A stretch of 64,000 nt of DNA from Phytophthora hibernalis (taxonomy: Eukaryota; Oomycota; Peronosporomycetes; Peronosporales; Peronosporaceae): positions 124,001-188,000 of the forward strand of contig JAAKBF010000091.1 in the NCBI GenBank assembly GCA_012656075.1, written 5' to 3'. This document shows positions 32,897 through 43,389 of this stretch, one piece after another; the first letter of the stretch is position 1, and every line of letters begins with the position of its first letter. A program made the translations under genes and the position numbers. Below the pieces are notes generated by a model. That model was given only the letters and a program-made list of their open reading frames with translations, ran no database searches and was not told where the DNA came from.

Positions 32897-35765
32897 TTAG
32901 GCGACACTTTCCTGTTTGACATTCTGCTGGTAGCCGCTACCCACAGCACCTGATAACACTCCCACGCCAAAGTTATCGGGGGATACTGTTGATTGAGCAG
33001 CTTTGCCAGGCGTGTATCCCGTTATCTCCTTGTACTGCTTCACCGTCTCCAACGCACGGTCACCGTTCACCGAGTCGAAGACACCACTCTTATCCACGAT
33101 GTTGGCCGAACAAGCCCGGCCCAACGATGCAGTGCAGTCGTCCGAGGTCGAAATACTCGCTTTGTCCGGCTCGGCCAGCATGGGCTCCACCGTGTCTTCG
33201 AAGAAGTTGCCCTCCGCCAGCACGAACGCGTTGTCGCCTGGTTCGAACGAGTGACCCGAGTTGTCGGCCCAGTAGTTGTTGGCGATGTGCGCCACGACGT
33301 TCGCACCCCCGCTCGCCGCGCCGACGATCTTGGGAGAGCGGCCAGACGTCGAGTGAATGAAGTTGTTCAAGAAGCTCACGCGCAGGGTGGAGCCGTCCAG
33401 GATGAAACCCCAATAGTGACGACCATCACACGAGCTGGACCAGTCCGTGCGGCCGTCAAAGTCCGAGTTGCTGATCGTGAGGCTCTCAACACCGGCAAAC
33501 CCACTCACGAACATTTGCCGTCCGACGCGCGAGATCTTGACGTGGTCCAGCCAAATGTTCTTCATGGCTCGGTCGTCTGTGCCCTGCAGGTAGATGGCGT
33601 CTCCGCCCCAGATGTACTGCGGGTTGAGCTCTGTGATGTGGATGTTCTGGATGATGATGTTGTCTCCGTCGAGCCACAGCCCTTTGCCTCTGAGCACACC
33701 GTTTTGGCCTAGACCGCGGACGGTCTTGTTGCTTGAGACGACGAGCGCGTTCTTGGTGGCGTTATCGTACGTCACCTCCACCTTGACCTGCTGATCGCAG
33801 CCGCCTGTGTTGGTGAGCGTGGTGTCGCCCGGGAACAGGATCACATCTTGTCCCTTGAAGCCGTTGTTCTTGGCGAGACAATCGGAGTTGGACTTGGGTC
33901 GGCACCCGGTCTCGATCGTGGTTCCTTCCGTGCCGGTGAAGTCGAACTCCTTGTCGATCACGATGACCCGCGGTTGATCATCCTTGAGGAGTTTCTTCAG
34001 GTCGTCTATGGTCTTGGGGTAGTCGGCTGCCGCGTCGCCTCCGCCGGTCGTGCCACCGGCGAAACCTGGGACTTCTTCCGTAGAGACTGATTGTAAGTCC
34101 CCATTGTTGCTGCTTTGTGTTGTGTTGTCGGCGCCATCAACACTTAAGTTGCCTGGGCTAGTATTGCTCGGCTGCTCTGTCATCCCTAATTCACTTCCTG
34201 TAGCCGGCCTAACAGTTCCCAGGATATCTGTCGCGGGTGGGTCGGCATTCTCACTACCCGTGCTTGAAGCTTCGGCTTCCTGACTGTCAGTTCCTGATGA
34301 TTCAGTACCTTGAGTTTCCTGCCTGGGAGCTTTGGTACTCTGCGTTGTACTGGTAGCAGGAACGGGCGACACGGGAGCCTCTTGGGTCGGGTTTCCCTGG
34401 CTGTCATTTGGGAGCGTAACTTCAAGAACATCAGACGTTGCGTTCATGGTAGAGTTCGGAGCGGCAGATTCCGTCTCCTGAGTAGCACTATTCTCGCTAC
34501 CATTAGACTGAGATCCGCTGAGTTGCTTGATGTCTCCTCCATCCAGCAGACCAACACCAAAATTATCGGGGATACTGTTGATTGAGCAGCTTTGCCAGGC
34601 GTGTATCCCGTTATCTCCTTGTACTGCTTCACCGTCTCCAACGCACGGTCACCGTTCACCGAGTCGAAGACACCACTCTTATCCACGATGTTGGCCGAAC
34701 AAGCCCGGCCCAACGATGCAGTGCAGTCGTCCGAGGTCGAAATACTCGCTTTGTCCGGCTCGGCCAGCATGGGCTCCACCGTGTCTTCGAAGAAGTTGCC
34801 CTCCGCCAGCACGAACGCGTTGTCGCCTGGTTCGAACGAGTGACCCGAGTTGTCGGCCCAGTAGTTGTTGGCGATGTGCGCCACGACGTTCGCACCCCGC
34901 TCGCCGCGCCGACGATCTTGGGAGAGCGGCCAGACGTCGAGTGAATGAAGTTGTTCAAGAAGCTCACGCGCAGGGTGGAGCCGTCCAGGATGAAACCCCA
35001 ATAGTGACGACCATCACACGAGCTGGACCAGTCCGTGCGGCCGTCAAAGTCCGAGTTGCTGATCGTGAGGCTCTCAACACCGGCAAACCCACTCACGAAC
35101 ATTTGCCGTCCGACGCGCGAGATCTTGACGTGGTCCAGCCAAATGTTCTTCATGGCTCGGTCGTCTGTGCCCTGCAGGTAGATGGCGTCTCCGCCCCAGA
35201 TGTACTGCGGGTTGAGCTCTGTGATGTGGATGTTCTGGATGATGATGTTGTCTCCGTCGAGCCACAGCCCTTTGCCTCTGAGCACACCGTTTTGGCCTAG
35301 ACCGCGGACGGTCTTGTTGCTTGAGACGACGAGCGCGTTCTTGGTGGCGTTATCGTACGTCACCTCCACCTTGACCTGCTGATCGCAGCCGCCTGTGTTG
35401 GTGAGCGTGGTGTCGCCCGGGAACAGGATCACATCTTGTCCCTTGAAGCCGTTGTTCTTGGCGAGACAATCGGAGTTGGACTTGGGTCGGCACCCGGTCT
35501 CGATCGTGGTTCCTTCCGTGCCGGTGAAGTCGAACTCCTTGTCGATCACGATGACCCGCGGTTGATCATCCTTGAGGAGTTTCTTCAGGTCGTCTATGGT
35601 CTTGGGGTAGTCGGCTGCCGCGTCGCCTCCGCCGGTCGTGCCACCGGCGAAACCTGGGACTTCTCCAATCTTAAAAGCATCGACAATTTCCTGAGACACA
35701 AGTAGCACCGACACGAAGGCCGCGCGAATGATCCAACGACGAGGTATGATTGTTGTCCAAGTCAT
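32897..35765 (-). CDS. Pectin lyase (PL1 family), probably one two-module protein; two single-base breaks in module 1
   Basis: Secreted pectin lyases cleave methylated homogalacturonan by beta-elimination. From ATG 35765 the protein has a signal peptide (about residues 1-31), then a PL1 beta-helix: FKGQDVILFPGDTTLTNTGG, SSNKTVRGLG (148-156), IWGGDAIYLQG (189-199), NIWLDHVKISRVGRQMF (207-223), DFDGRTDWSSSCDGRHYWGF (239-258) and STSGRSPK (276-283, with the likely catalytic arginine). One missing base in a C run (about 34897-34901) and one in a G run (34568-34571) shift the frame. Allowing for both, the frame passes through a Ser/Thr/Glu-rich linker of about 170 residues into a second, nearly identical lyase module (34076-32897). 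The span of 2869 nt plus two bases is exactly 957 codons. If the breaks are real, the downstream 516-codon frame (ATG 34447) would lack a signal peptide. Confidence 0.85.
32973..34076. repeat. Direct repeat copy 1 (pectin lyase module 2), 1104 bp
   Basis: By eye it is identical to 34563-35664 apart from two extra bases, one in a C run and one in a G run. It covers nearly the whole PL1 module. Confidence 0.9.
34563..35664. repeat. Direct repeat copy 2 (pectin lyase module 1), 1102 bp
   Basis: Partner of 32973-34076. The two length differences are single bases in homopolymers and are the causes of the frame breaks. Confidence 0.9.
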
Positions 35766-35785
35766 TCGTGTTTGTGCTCCTGATG

Positions 35786-35799
35786 AAAATGCAAAATGA
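35786..35799 (-). promoter_or_regulatory. Oomycete core promoter of the pectin lyase gene
   Basis: On the minus strand TCATTTTGCATTTT fits TCATTYYNCAWTTT exactly. It lies 21 bp before the ATG at 35765. A MITE begins 8-10 bp further upstream. Confidence 0.75.
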
Positions 35800-35808
35800 T
35801 AAACTATA

Positions 35809-35970
35809 CAGAGTTCCCCGGCAAAGGGAGAAAGGTGGGACCAATAAATTCTTCCAGGTTAAAAGATTTGCAAACGGATTTGTATTGCGGCAGAGCAAGA
35901 CTTTCTCCAAATGTACTAATTTTGCAAGGTAAATAACTCGTTACGGTTCTCCCTTTGCCGGTGAACTCTG
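35809..35970. mobile_element. 162-bp MITE with TA target, directly upstream of the pectin lyase promoter
   Basis: Inverted repeats of about 25 bp start CAGAGTTCCCCGGCAAAGGG at 35809 and end with the complement at 35970 (one or two differences). TA lies outside both ends (35807-35808 and 35971-35972). CAG ends with TA are of the pogo/Tc1-mariner kind, though the sequence differs from the other elements in this window. Confidence 0.85.
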
Positions 35971-35972
35971 TA

Positions 35973-36483
35973 GTGAACTCCTCAGACGGACATCTGTACT
36001 GTAAAACTTGTCTTAATTAGTAAGTATCATGGATCAGTTTTGAATTAAGTATTAGAGGAAGACAGGGATTTTCGAGAAAATGTCAAGTCAAATGTGTTGT
36101 GTACAACTTGTGTGGTATTAAATATTAGCATAAAAGGTTATTAATTAGTACAGGGTTGACAGTAGTGTTGGTATGATGACGGTGAGGCGATGACGACGAA
36201 CACTAACAGAAAAAGTATCTACCGACACTATAATACATGTGCCGACAACATTACAGACCCTTTTCAACCTGTATTTTAATAGCGAGATATATTATAAATT
36301 ATACGAAGTACTACGTAGTACTTCGAAGTATCTTACTAGGGCGTCTGCAGCTTAGACTGGGAATATCAATTTGGTGCTGGGGGTGTAAAGAAGCATCTGA
36401 CGATAATTGAATGGAAGTAAGGCTTAGCAAAGAGCATTAATGCGAGTTGCTTGCAACCTTGACGCTGTGGGTCCTACATCCAA
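35973..36483. other. AT-rich intergenic with a 22-bp palindrome
   Basis: No gene is seen. A perfect palindrome CGAAGTACTAC/GTAGTACTTCG occupies 36304-36325. Confidence 0.6.
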
Positions 36484-37144
36484 CTACTTCTTGCCTCCTC
36501 CCTTCTTGGTGGTCATGGCGAGCTTGATGGGTTCGTCGATGACGACGATCTGGTCTTCGTGCACGCCGAATATCCAGCAGCTTCGTGGCGCAGTCGCCCT
36601 GCAGCTTGGATCTGCTGCTGGCTCTGGTCCGTCTTGGACAGCGACGAGCTGCAGGCGAACTTCTTGCCCAGGCTCTTGCTAGCGTTCTCGTTGTTAAGTC
36701 CTTGAGACCCGTGACGAAAGTGAGGCGCTTGCGCCTATTGCGCGAAATCTTGGAGATGGTCACCTTGCAGTTCTCCTTCCGTTTGGCAGCCTCCACGATC
36801 TTGTTCTTCTTCTTCTTCTTGACGGTCTTGTCCACCACTTGCCCTCCGCGATCGGCTGCTTCACCTCCAGCAGCTCCACCACCGTGCGGTTGTTTTTGGC
36901 GAGCACGAGGTCAGGACAGTGCTCGGCTAGCCAGGGCATGCACTTGCTGAACATGGGGTCGTACGCGCAGTACTCAAGTGGGAACGTGTCAATGGGGCAG
37001 TACATCACATTGTTTAACTTGGGCTGGCGTCTTCTTAAGGCCCACAGATGCTGGTGGTTGAAGTTCGACTCTTCGTCCTCTTCTTTCGGTTGTTCTTCTT
37101 CGTTAGCGCCGTCGAAGTGCACGTTCTCTGTAGGTTCTAGCCCG
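36484..37144 (-). pseudogene. Density-regulated protein (DENR-like, SUI1 domain), downstream part, cut off by a transposon
   Basis: DENR works with MCT-1 in translation re-initiation and recycling of 40S subunits. On the minus strand the piece reads GLEPTENVHFDGANEEEQPK, then the DENR N-terminal cysteine region NVMYCPIDTFPLEYCAYDPM with CMPWLAEHCPDLV. The SUI1 domain follows, with KENCKVTISKISRNRRKRLT and FVTGLKDL, then (in shifted frames) LQGDCATKLLDI, VIDEPIKLAMTTKKGGGKK and the stop at 36484-36486. Three or four single-base changes break the frame (near 36835, 36705, 36605 and 36575). The upstream end abuts a mariner-like element whose far side carries the preceding exon-like segment (38215-38353). 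Confidence 0.82.
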
Positions 37145-37146
37145 TA

Positions 37147-38212
37147 CCACTCCGTTTCAAAAGAAAGCATGATTGACAAAAGTAGATGCCCTTCACTCCT
37201 GTTTATCGCAAAACAAGGTAAAACAAATAGCAAAAGACGCATCTAATTGTCACCATTCGTTTGGTACCCTCAGATTTCTCTAGCTGCCAGTATTGATGGT
37301 TATATGGCTGGTTGAGGAGTGCCGCCACCATATCGCTAGCCTGTCCAGCAATCCTCACAACCAAATTCGCCTGTTCTGCTTCAAGCACTAACTCCTCTGC
37401 ACCATGGCCAAGCCCAACGCCGTTCGGAAGACCAAGCTGGCTGACGCCGAACGCCAGCAGGTTCTCGCCGTTCTCCTGATGCGCTCCACCAATGGCCGTC
37501 TCAAGCATGGTGACATCGCCGCTGTTGCCGAAACAGAGGGATTCACCCCTCCACCGTCTCCCGCATATGGACTCGCACCAAGACGGAGGACGTCTCCGTG
37601 ACGAAGAAGACCTGCAGAGAGATGCTCATCTCCAATCTGCTGCCTGCCCTGCGCGAGCTTTGGCCTGCTGCAGTGGCTGGGAAACACGTCGTCGTCCAGC
37701 AGGACAACGCCCCCACACACATCCCCGAGGTCGATGCTGCGTTCGCGGGGGCTGCTCATGCCAGTGGATGCAACGTTGTGTTGCGTAACCAGCCGCCCAA
37801 CAGCCCAGATATGAACGTTAATGATCTGGGTCTGTTTTCAGCGGTGCAGGCGCGCCAGCGCAAGAAGAGGGCCCGCACCATCGACGAGTTGATTGAGGCC
37901 GTGGTCTCATCTTACTGGGAGCTGCCCATGCGAACTATAAATACCGCGTTCTTGAGCCTGCAAGGCTCGTTGGACGACTGCATCGCCCAAGCCGGCGACA
38001 ACAACTACAAACCGCGGCACATGAAAAGCAGAAGCTTCGGCGCGAGGGTCGCCTTCCTGTGTCGATTCGTTGCTGTGAACGCGCAGAGCAGATCTTGACC
38101 GACTCAGTAACTTTGTAGGTGGACAGGCAATACAAACTTGAAGTCAAAACACGTGCTATCTGTCTGAAACATCCTTCACGATGTAATCATGCTTTCTTTT
38201 GAAACGGAGTGG
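37147..38212 (+). mobile_element. Mariner-like element, 1066 bp, inserted in the DENR gene
   Basis: Perfect 28-bp terminal inverted repeats begin CCACTCCGTTTCAAAAGAAA at 37147 and end with the complement at 38212. TA flanks both ends (37145-37146 and 38213-38214). It interrupts a minus-strand coding sequence: joining the outer sequences at the TA gives LFSVLVKKY followed by GLEPTENVH in one frame. Confidence 0.93.
37404..38098 (+). pseudogene. Mariner-like transposase, internally deleted
   Basis: The N-terminal helix-turn-helix (KLADAERQQVLAVLLMRSTN, HGDIAAVAETEG) is followed, after a one-base frame change near 37540, by HPSTVSRIWTRTK. It passes directly to TEDVSVTKKTCREMLISNLL, then the second catalytic Asp in VVVQQDNAPTHI and the third in QPPNSPDMNVNDLGLFSAVQ. 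The segment that should carry the first catalytic Asp (HIDEKWF-type, about 100-150 residues) is absent. The copy is therefore non-autonomous. The C-terminus is intact, ending at 38098. Confidence 0.85.
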
Positions 38213-38214
38213 TA

Positions 38215-38353
38215 CTTCTTCACGAGCACCGAGAACAGCTGCGCCTCGCGGCCCAGCGCCAGCGCTGCGCTCCATCACACCGTTGATCTCGTGCAGCTTG
38301 TCGGTATCGTACTTGCTGTAGAAGCGCGTGAGGCACTCGCGGTGTGGACACAT
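38215..38353 (-). pseudogene. Upstream part of the interrupted DENR gene (coiled-coil-like segment)
   Basis: On the minus strand from ATG 38353 the sequence reads CPHRECLTRFYSKYDTDKLH, EINGVMERSA, then after one base change GREAQLFSVLVKKY at the transposon edge. The LTRFY-KY...KL-E pattern ending in LVKKYG is one I recognise as a recurring short helical motif in other eukaryotic proteins. Its continuation GLEP lies across the element. This implies that the DENR-like gene had an N-terminal extension before the usual DENR domain. Confidence 0.7.
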
Positions 38354-38686
38354 ACTGGCCAGGGTTGTAGAACTGGGGTTTTGATTAATGGAAAAATGGA
38401 ATATTGGGGCAATCCACCCACTCCGCCAAAAATGGATTTAACTGATTTTTAATAGTACTATTTAAAGTAAATAGTAATTTGAAAATGATATTTTCTGTAA
38501 ATATTAGCACTAACAGGTAAACGACTAACGATTTTCAGAATTCCGACGTAGGTGCAAATAAAAGGGTGGATAAATCACAAATAAAGTTACCAATACATTA
38601 GCCTATAATTTTCAGTGGATTGGAGCGCAGGCCTTGAGTCGTCTGGTAATTCAAGAAAGAGTGGGGGTTTTGAAGATTTTGGATTA
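38354..38686. other. AT-rich intergenic, no gene seen
   Basis: Upstream of the interrupted gene. No core promoter match was noted. Confidence 0.4.
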
Positions 38687-40243
38687 TAGCAGCTTTAGCG
38701 CGTTGAGTGAGTACTTGAACGAAGAGAAGGAAAGGACGAACGCTTGTGCAGTTGCGAGTGAAACTCAAAGTGATATTAGCTTAGCCACGTGCCGTGCACG
38801 AGGAGGAAAGGACGAAGCCCCAAACCCCTGTCACTAGCAACCCAAGATAGTTTGGCTGCCACCCATAAAGGATGGCGAGCCCAATCAAACAAGGTTGGCG
38901 AGTGGATTCCCTGTCGTACTGGGACTTGACCGAACATGAGTGACCACGAGAGAGTCTAAGAGACTACGTCGAGTCCCGTACTCTCATAGATTATACCTAC
39001 CGTTACACCCATCCGCCCTAAAAACGTGCCGTGCACGAGGAGGAAAGCAAAAGCCTAAAACCCCTTTTCAGTGTCAACATCACTATGCCGTGATTTTCCC
39101 ATGACACTCCTGCACATCCAACGCTGCGACCAAGTCACATTTCCACGTCCGTGCAAACATCGCTAGTGTGCTGATTCTGTCATCTTAGCCCCATCAGCCG
39201 TGCACACGATCGATACATGTACGCACAAGTATCGTGTAGATAACAACCCCCGCTGCAAGTAAACTACTTGCCAGCGCCGCATCTCCCCATACTCGCTACC
39301 ATGGACACGCACGTAACCCCTTCAACCACCACCTTCCCGGTGTCCGTGGTGAAGTGTCACCTCGACGTCCACGTGTACTTGGTTCGAGAGTCTGAGCTAG
39401 TGTACGGCCACGCCATGCAGCACTGATCCGTGCTTGCGTTGGTCCATCACTTCCGACTGACTCCCAGAGCCAACACGCCATTACCAGACGCCAGTCCATC
39501 ATGACTCCAAGTCACCCGCAGCATGTGCTGCGCCACGCACAACTTGTGTCGAACAGCGGACCCCCACATATACCGAGCCTCTGGTAGCAGGCGAACCGGA
39601 ACTGCTCGCAACTACAACATTACCGCCCACGTGTGCGACTACGCCAGCAGTCGAGTCTCTGTCGCCTAGTCGATTTCTCCAACTTCACCGGCATGGGCCC
39701 CCGTCGTCAACGAGGTCCGTTCGCAGCTTACGCTTCCTTTGCTTCCCCTACGTGCCATGTCGACCACTCCAGAGCCAAGCAGCGTATCATCTACGTTGCT
39801 GATGATATCCAGCCGCAGTATACGCTTCCTCTGCGAGTAACCTGTCCACTACTCCTTTCACAGAGATTAGTCATTAACAACTCAACGTTTGGGCTCATAA
39901 CCTAGCAGCTTAAGCGCGTTGAGTGAGTACTTGAACGAAGAGAAGGAAAGGACGTACGCTTGTGCAGTTGCGAGTGAAACTCAAAGTGATATTAGCTTAG
40001 CCACGTGCCGTGCACGAGGAGGAAAGGACGAAGCCCCAAACCCCCTGTCACTAGCAACCCAAGATAGTTTGGCTGCCACCCATAAAGGACATGGCGAGCC
40101 CAATCAAACAAGGTTGGCGAGTGGATTCCCTGTCGTACTGGGACTTGACCGAACATGAGTGACCACGAGAGAGTCTAAGCGACTACGTCGAGTCCCGTAC
40201 TCTCATAGATTATACCTACCGTTTCACCCATCCGCCCCTAAAA
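38687..40243. mobile_element. Possible short LTR-like element: two 340-bp direct repeats around 880 bp
   Basis: The repeats at 38687-39023 and 39903-40243 both start TAGCAGCTT and end CCCTAAAA. They are highly similar, with a few substitutions and small indels. The interior has no reverse transcriptase or Gag motif; a weak plus-strand coding sense begins at 39300 (DTHVTPSTTTFPVSVVKCHL). There are no TG...CA ends and no clear target duplication, so it may be a terminal-repeat element in miniature or a plain segmental duplication. A partial extra copy of the repeat core (ACGTGCCGTGCACGAGGAGG) lies at 39024-39064. Confidence 0.5.
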
Positions 40244-40527
40244 GCAATCACCCACCCCAACTTTTGCCAACGCTGATACTGGCGATGATGTCCTAGTCTG
40301 TAGGCCACAAGTGTGGTCCACAAGCGTTTCCGTTCATGAAACATTTCCTAATGTTCTACGAATGTTAACCCAGGTTACACTTACGCAGTACCACCTCATT
40401 CTTCGGGATTCCCAGTATAATTCTACCATTATTATATTTTAATATGGCTCGTGACCGGTACTGTTATTAAAAAACAGAACCGAGAGCCAAGTTAATCTGA
40501 ATGGACTGCATGCTTAAGTGATACTGG

Positions 40528-41854
40528 TTACGCACGGCGCTTTACCTTACACGCCGGAGATCTCACCACATTCACCACATTTTCTGACGAATCATAGTCT
40601 TGTGCAACTTCTTCTCGGATAACACTCTCCTGTGTTTGTCCAGTCGTCCCTCCTTGAAGAAGACCGACGCCGAAATTTTCCAAGTTAACGCTTAGCTTCA
40701 CCGCAGCTCCAGGAGCATATCCCGAAATCTCCTTGAACTCCTTCACCTTCTCCATTGCACCTTCGCCGTTCACGGAGTCGAGCGCACCACTGTTCTCCAG
40801 AACGTTTGCCACGCAAGTACGCCCGAGATACGAACTGCAATCGTTCGAGTCGGCAGCCGTGAAAATCGTAGCTTTGTCGTCGGCCAGGATGGGCTGAAGC
40901 GTGTCCTGGATGAGGTTTCCTTCCGCCAACACAAACGCGTTCAGGCCGGGCTCGAACGAGTGACCCGAGTTGTCGGCCCAGTAGTTGTTGACGATATGGC
41001 CCACTACGATAGGATTCGTCCCCATTTCGCTGATGATCTTCGGTGATCGCCCCGACGTCGAGTGCACGAAGTTGTTAACGAAGGTGATGTGAGTAGGTTC
41101 TCCGCCGATGATGAAGGCCCAATAGTGACGCCCGTCGCAAGAGCTGGACCAGTCCGTGCGACCATCGAAGTCGGAGTTGCTGATTGTGAGACTCTCGGTA
41201 CCTCCAAATGCGATCACGAGCATCTGCCTGCCGACGCGTGAGATTTTGATGTGATCGAGCCAAATATTTTTCATGTATCCGCTCTCCGTGCCTTGGAGAT
41301 AGATGGCGTCTCCACCCCAAACATTCTGCGGGTTGAGCTCTGTGATGTGAATGTTCTGGATGATGATGTTGTCACCGTTGTCTTCCTTTAAGGAAACCAC
41401 CTTGGCCGATGCCGCGCAGTGTCTTGTTACTCTTGACGACGAGCGGGTTCTTGGCAGCGTTATCATACGTTACTTCAACACCGACGGCTTGGTCACAGCC
41501 ACCGGTCTGTGTGAACGTCGTATCTCCTTTGCGTAGGATGACATCCTGTCCCTTGAACCCGTTGTTCTCGGCGATGCACTGCTCCATGATCTTCGGTCTG
41601 CATCCTTGCTCGGTGGTCGTGCCGTTTGACCCTAGAAAGTCGAACTCCTTGTCAAGGACGATAACGCGAGGTTCGTCGTCTCCTAGAAAACTTTCGAGTT
41701 CTTGTAGGTTTTGAGGGTAGACCGGTTCGGCGGTGCCTCCACCCGTTGTTCCAGCGGCGAAACCTTTAACCCCACCCACGACGAAGGCTCTCACCGTCAG
41801 TTGCGATGAGAACGCAATGACAAGTAAAATGCAAACCAGGAGGGCTGAACCCAT
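40528..41854 (-). pseudogene. Pectin lyase (PL1), single module, with a short internal deletion
   Basis: From ATG 41854 there is a signal peptide (GSALLVCILLVIAFSSQLTV), then VKGFAAGTTGGGTAEPVYPQ, FKGQDVILRKGDTTFTQTGG and SNKTLRGIGQGGFLKG. Here about 14 nt are missing relative to the other modules (the GLWL segment before DGDNIIIQ), which shifts the frame. The rest (to 40528) is intact: NVWGGDAIYLQGTESGYMKN, WLDHIKISRVGRQM, DFDGRTDWSSSCDGRHYW and STSGRSPK. It is clearly diverged from the two-module locus, so it is an older paralogue. The break is not in a homopolymer, so true inactivation is more likely here. The C-terminus ends in a basic VKRRA. Confidence 0.88.
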
Positions 41855-43389
41855 CGTTTGGGTATACTGTCCGTCCTGGGTGTGATCCGCGTCAGGAAAA
41901 ATCAGTACTGTGGGAATTGCCTTTTACCAGTACAGTTTCAAAACCAAAATTCGACACATTCTGATGATAGGATAGACTGCCGGTAACAAAACACCGTATG
42001 TTACCACGGCAACATTCACACATTCACACATGTAGAACTTACAGTGCATGCATATACAGTGCAAACGTACTATTAATAATGTGAGTCTGCAGCACGATCA
42101 ACTTCGCGCAGGCATCAACTGATAAGCTTACACGTACTTCTGTCTTCGCTCGCTCGGACATCAGTGACGGCGCGCGGCGCATACGCAACATTTCTTGTCG
42201 ATAGAAGTACAGTACATGTATCGTAGAGTGTAGCTTCTATTAGGTTACCGGTACATGTAATACACTCTACGATGGCGTGACGCTTTCTGACAAATCCTCC
42301 GTTCACGTGAATTGACGCGCGCCACCGAAAGAGTAATCCTCGGCCAATCGACCGTTTTATTAATACTCGCGCAAAAATTCAACGAAAGTCGATTGGCAAT
42401 CGACGATTGCTGCAAATGCATGTACAGTGTACACACCGTCTCGACAACGCGGGACCGACAATTTCTGGAATTCACAGGCCTCGCCGAGTTGCAAGGAGCG
42501 AGTTGCAATGAGCACGCAACTTTTCCCGCAGCGTGATCTGAGAATGAAAAGAGTTTCATGGGTCAGCTGCAAGTTGGTAAACAAATTGCTAAATCGTTTA
42601 CACCAAGTTTGATAGTACAGTAATGTCCGTGAATAAGAACACCCGATATGGTATATAATTAAGGAGGGTATAGATGCCAACAAGAATCGCACAGATGATC
42701 CTCACTTTCTGATGTATAATGTTTCAAAGGATATTAGTTGACACCCTGTTCGTAATTGACGCACATTACAGTATAAATACTGGCCATTCGGATTACAACT
42801 CTCTTTTGATTGGCTAAAATTTACACACTTGTCATTAACAAGTGGTAAAGTACCCACCGAAACGAGTGTGGAGTTCTGAGTAGCTCGATTCGACTCACGA
42901 TTCTCATGAAAGCTACCTATGACAGTGTAAATCCTACAGTTATGCCGCGCAAACTCTCCGAAGCATGTTATGTTGTCTACAACGCTACCAGACCGACTCT
43001 ATGGGAGACACAAAACTTCTCAATCGCTGGCGTGCGAAGCCTGCCAACCGCATCAACGACTGCTGGGGAGCAGGTTCGTAGCAGTAGCCCATTGACGCAC
43101 ATACTGGAACACAGAACTGCCAAAGACTCACGCACAAACGACAACTTGTTTTCTCGGTCGCCAGTTGGGGAAGGAACCTCAACCAGTCTTCTTTCTTTTC
43201 CTACACATGCATTTCACCGTTAGGAAACAATACTTCAGCTGCTTCGTCCCATATTTTCCTTGCAGCAGTAGCAACTCGCTGTGTATTCCAACAGTCCTCC
43301 CTTTGCCTCGATGTTATAGCTTAAAGCTACACTGCAGACAACATAACACTTCATCACTCCAGCGCTTGTGCATTACGCGTACACATTCC
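41855..43389. other. Intergenic, no gene seen; one hairpin
   Basis: A 13-bp inverted repeat ATCGTAGAGTGTA (42220-42232) pairs with 42261-42273. The other open frames are short and featureless. Confidence 0.5.

Noticed and set aside
32993..35300. Plus-strand open frames of 239 and 257 codons across the pectin lyase modules
   Set aside because: They are the antisense of the PL1 modules and appear twice only because the modules are duplicated.
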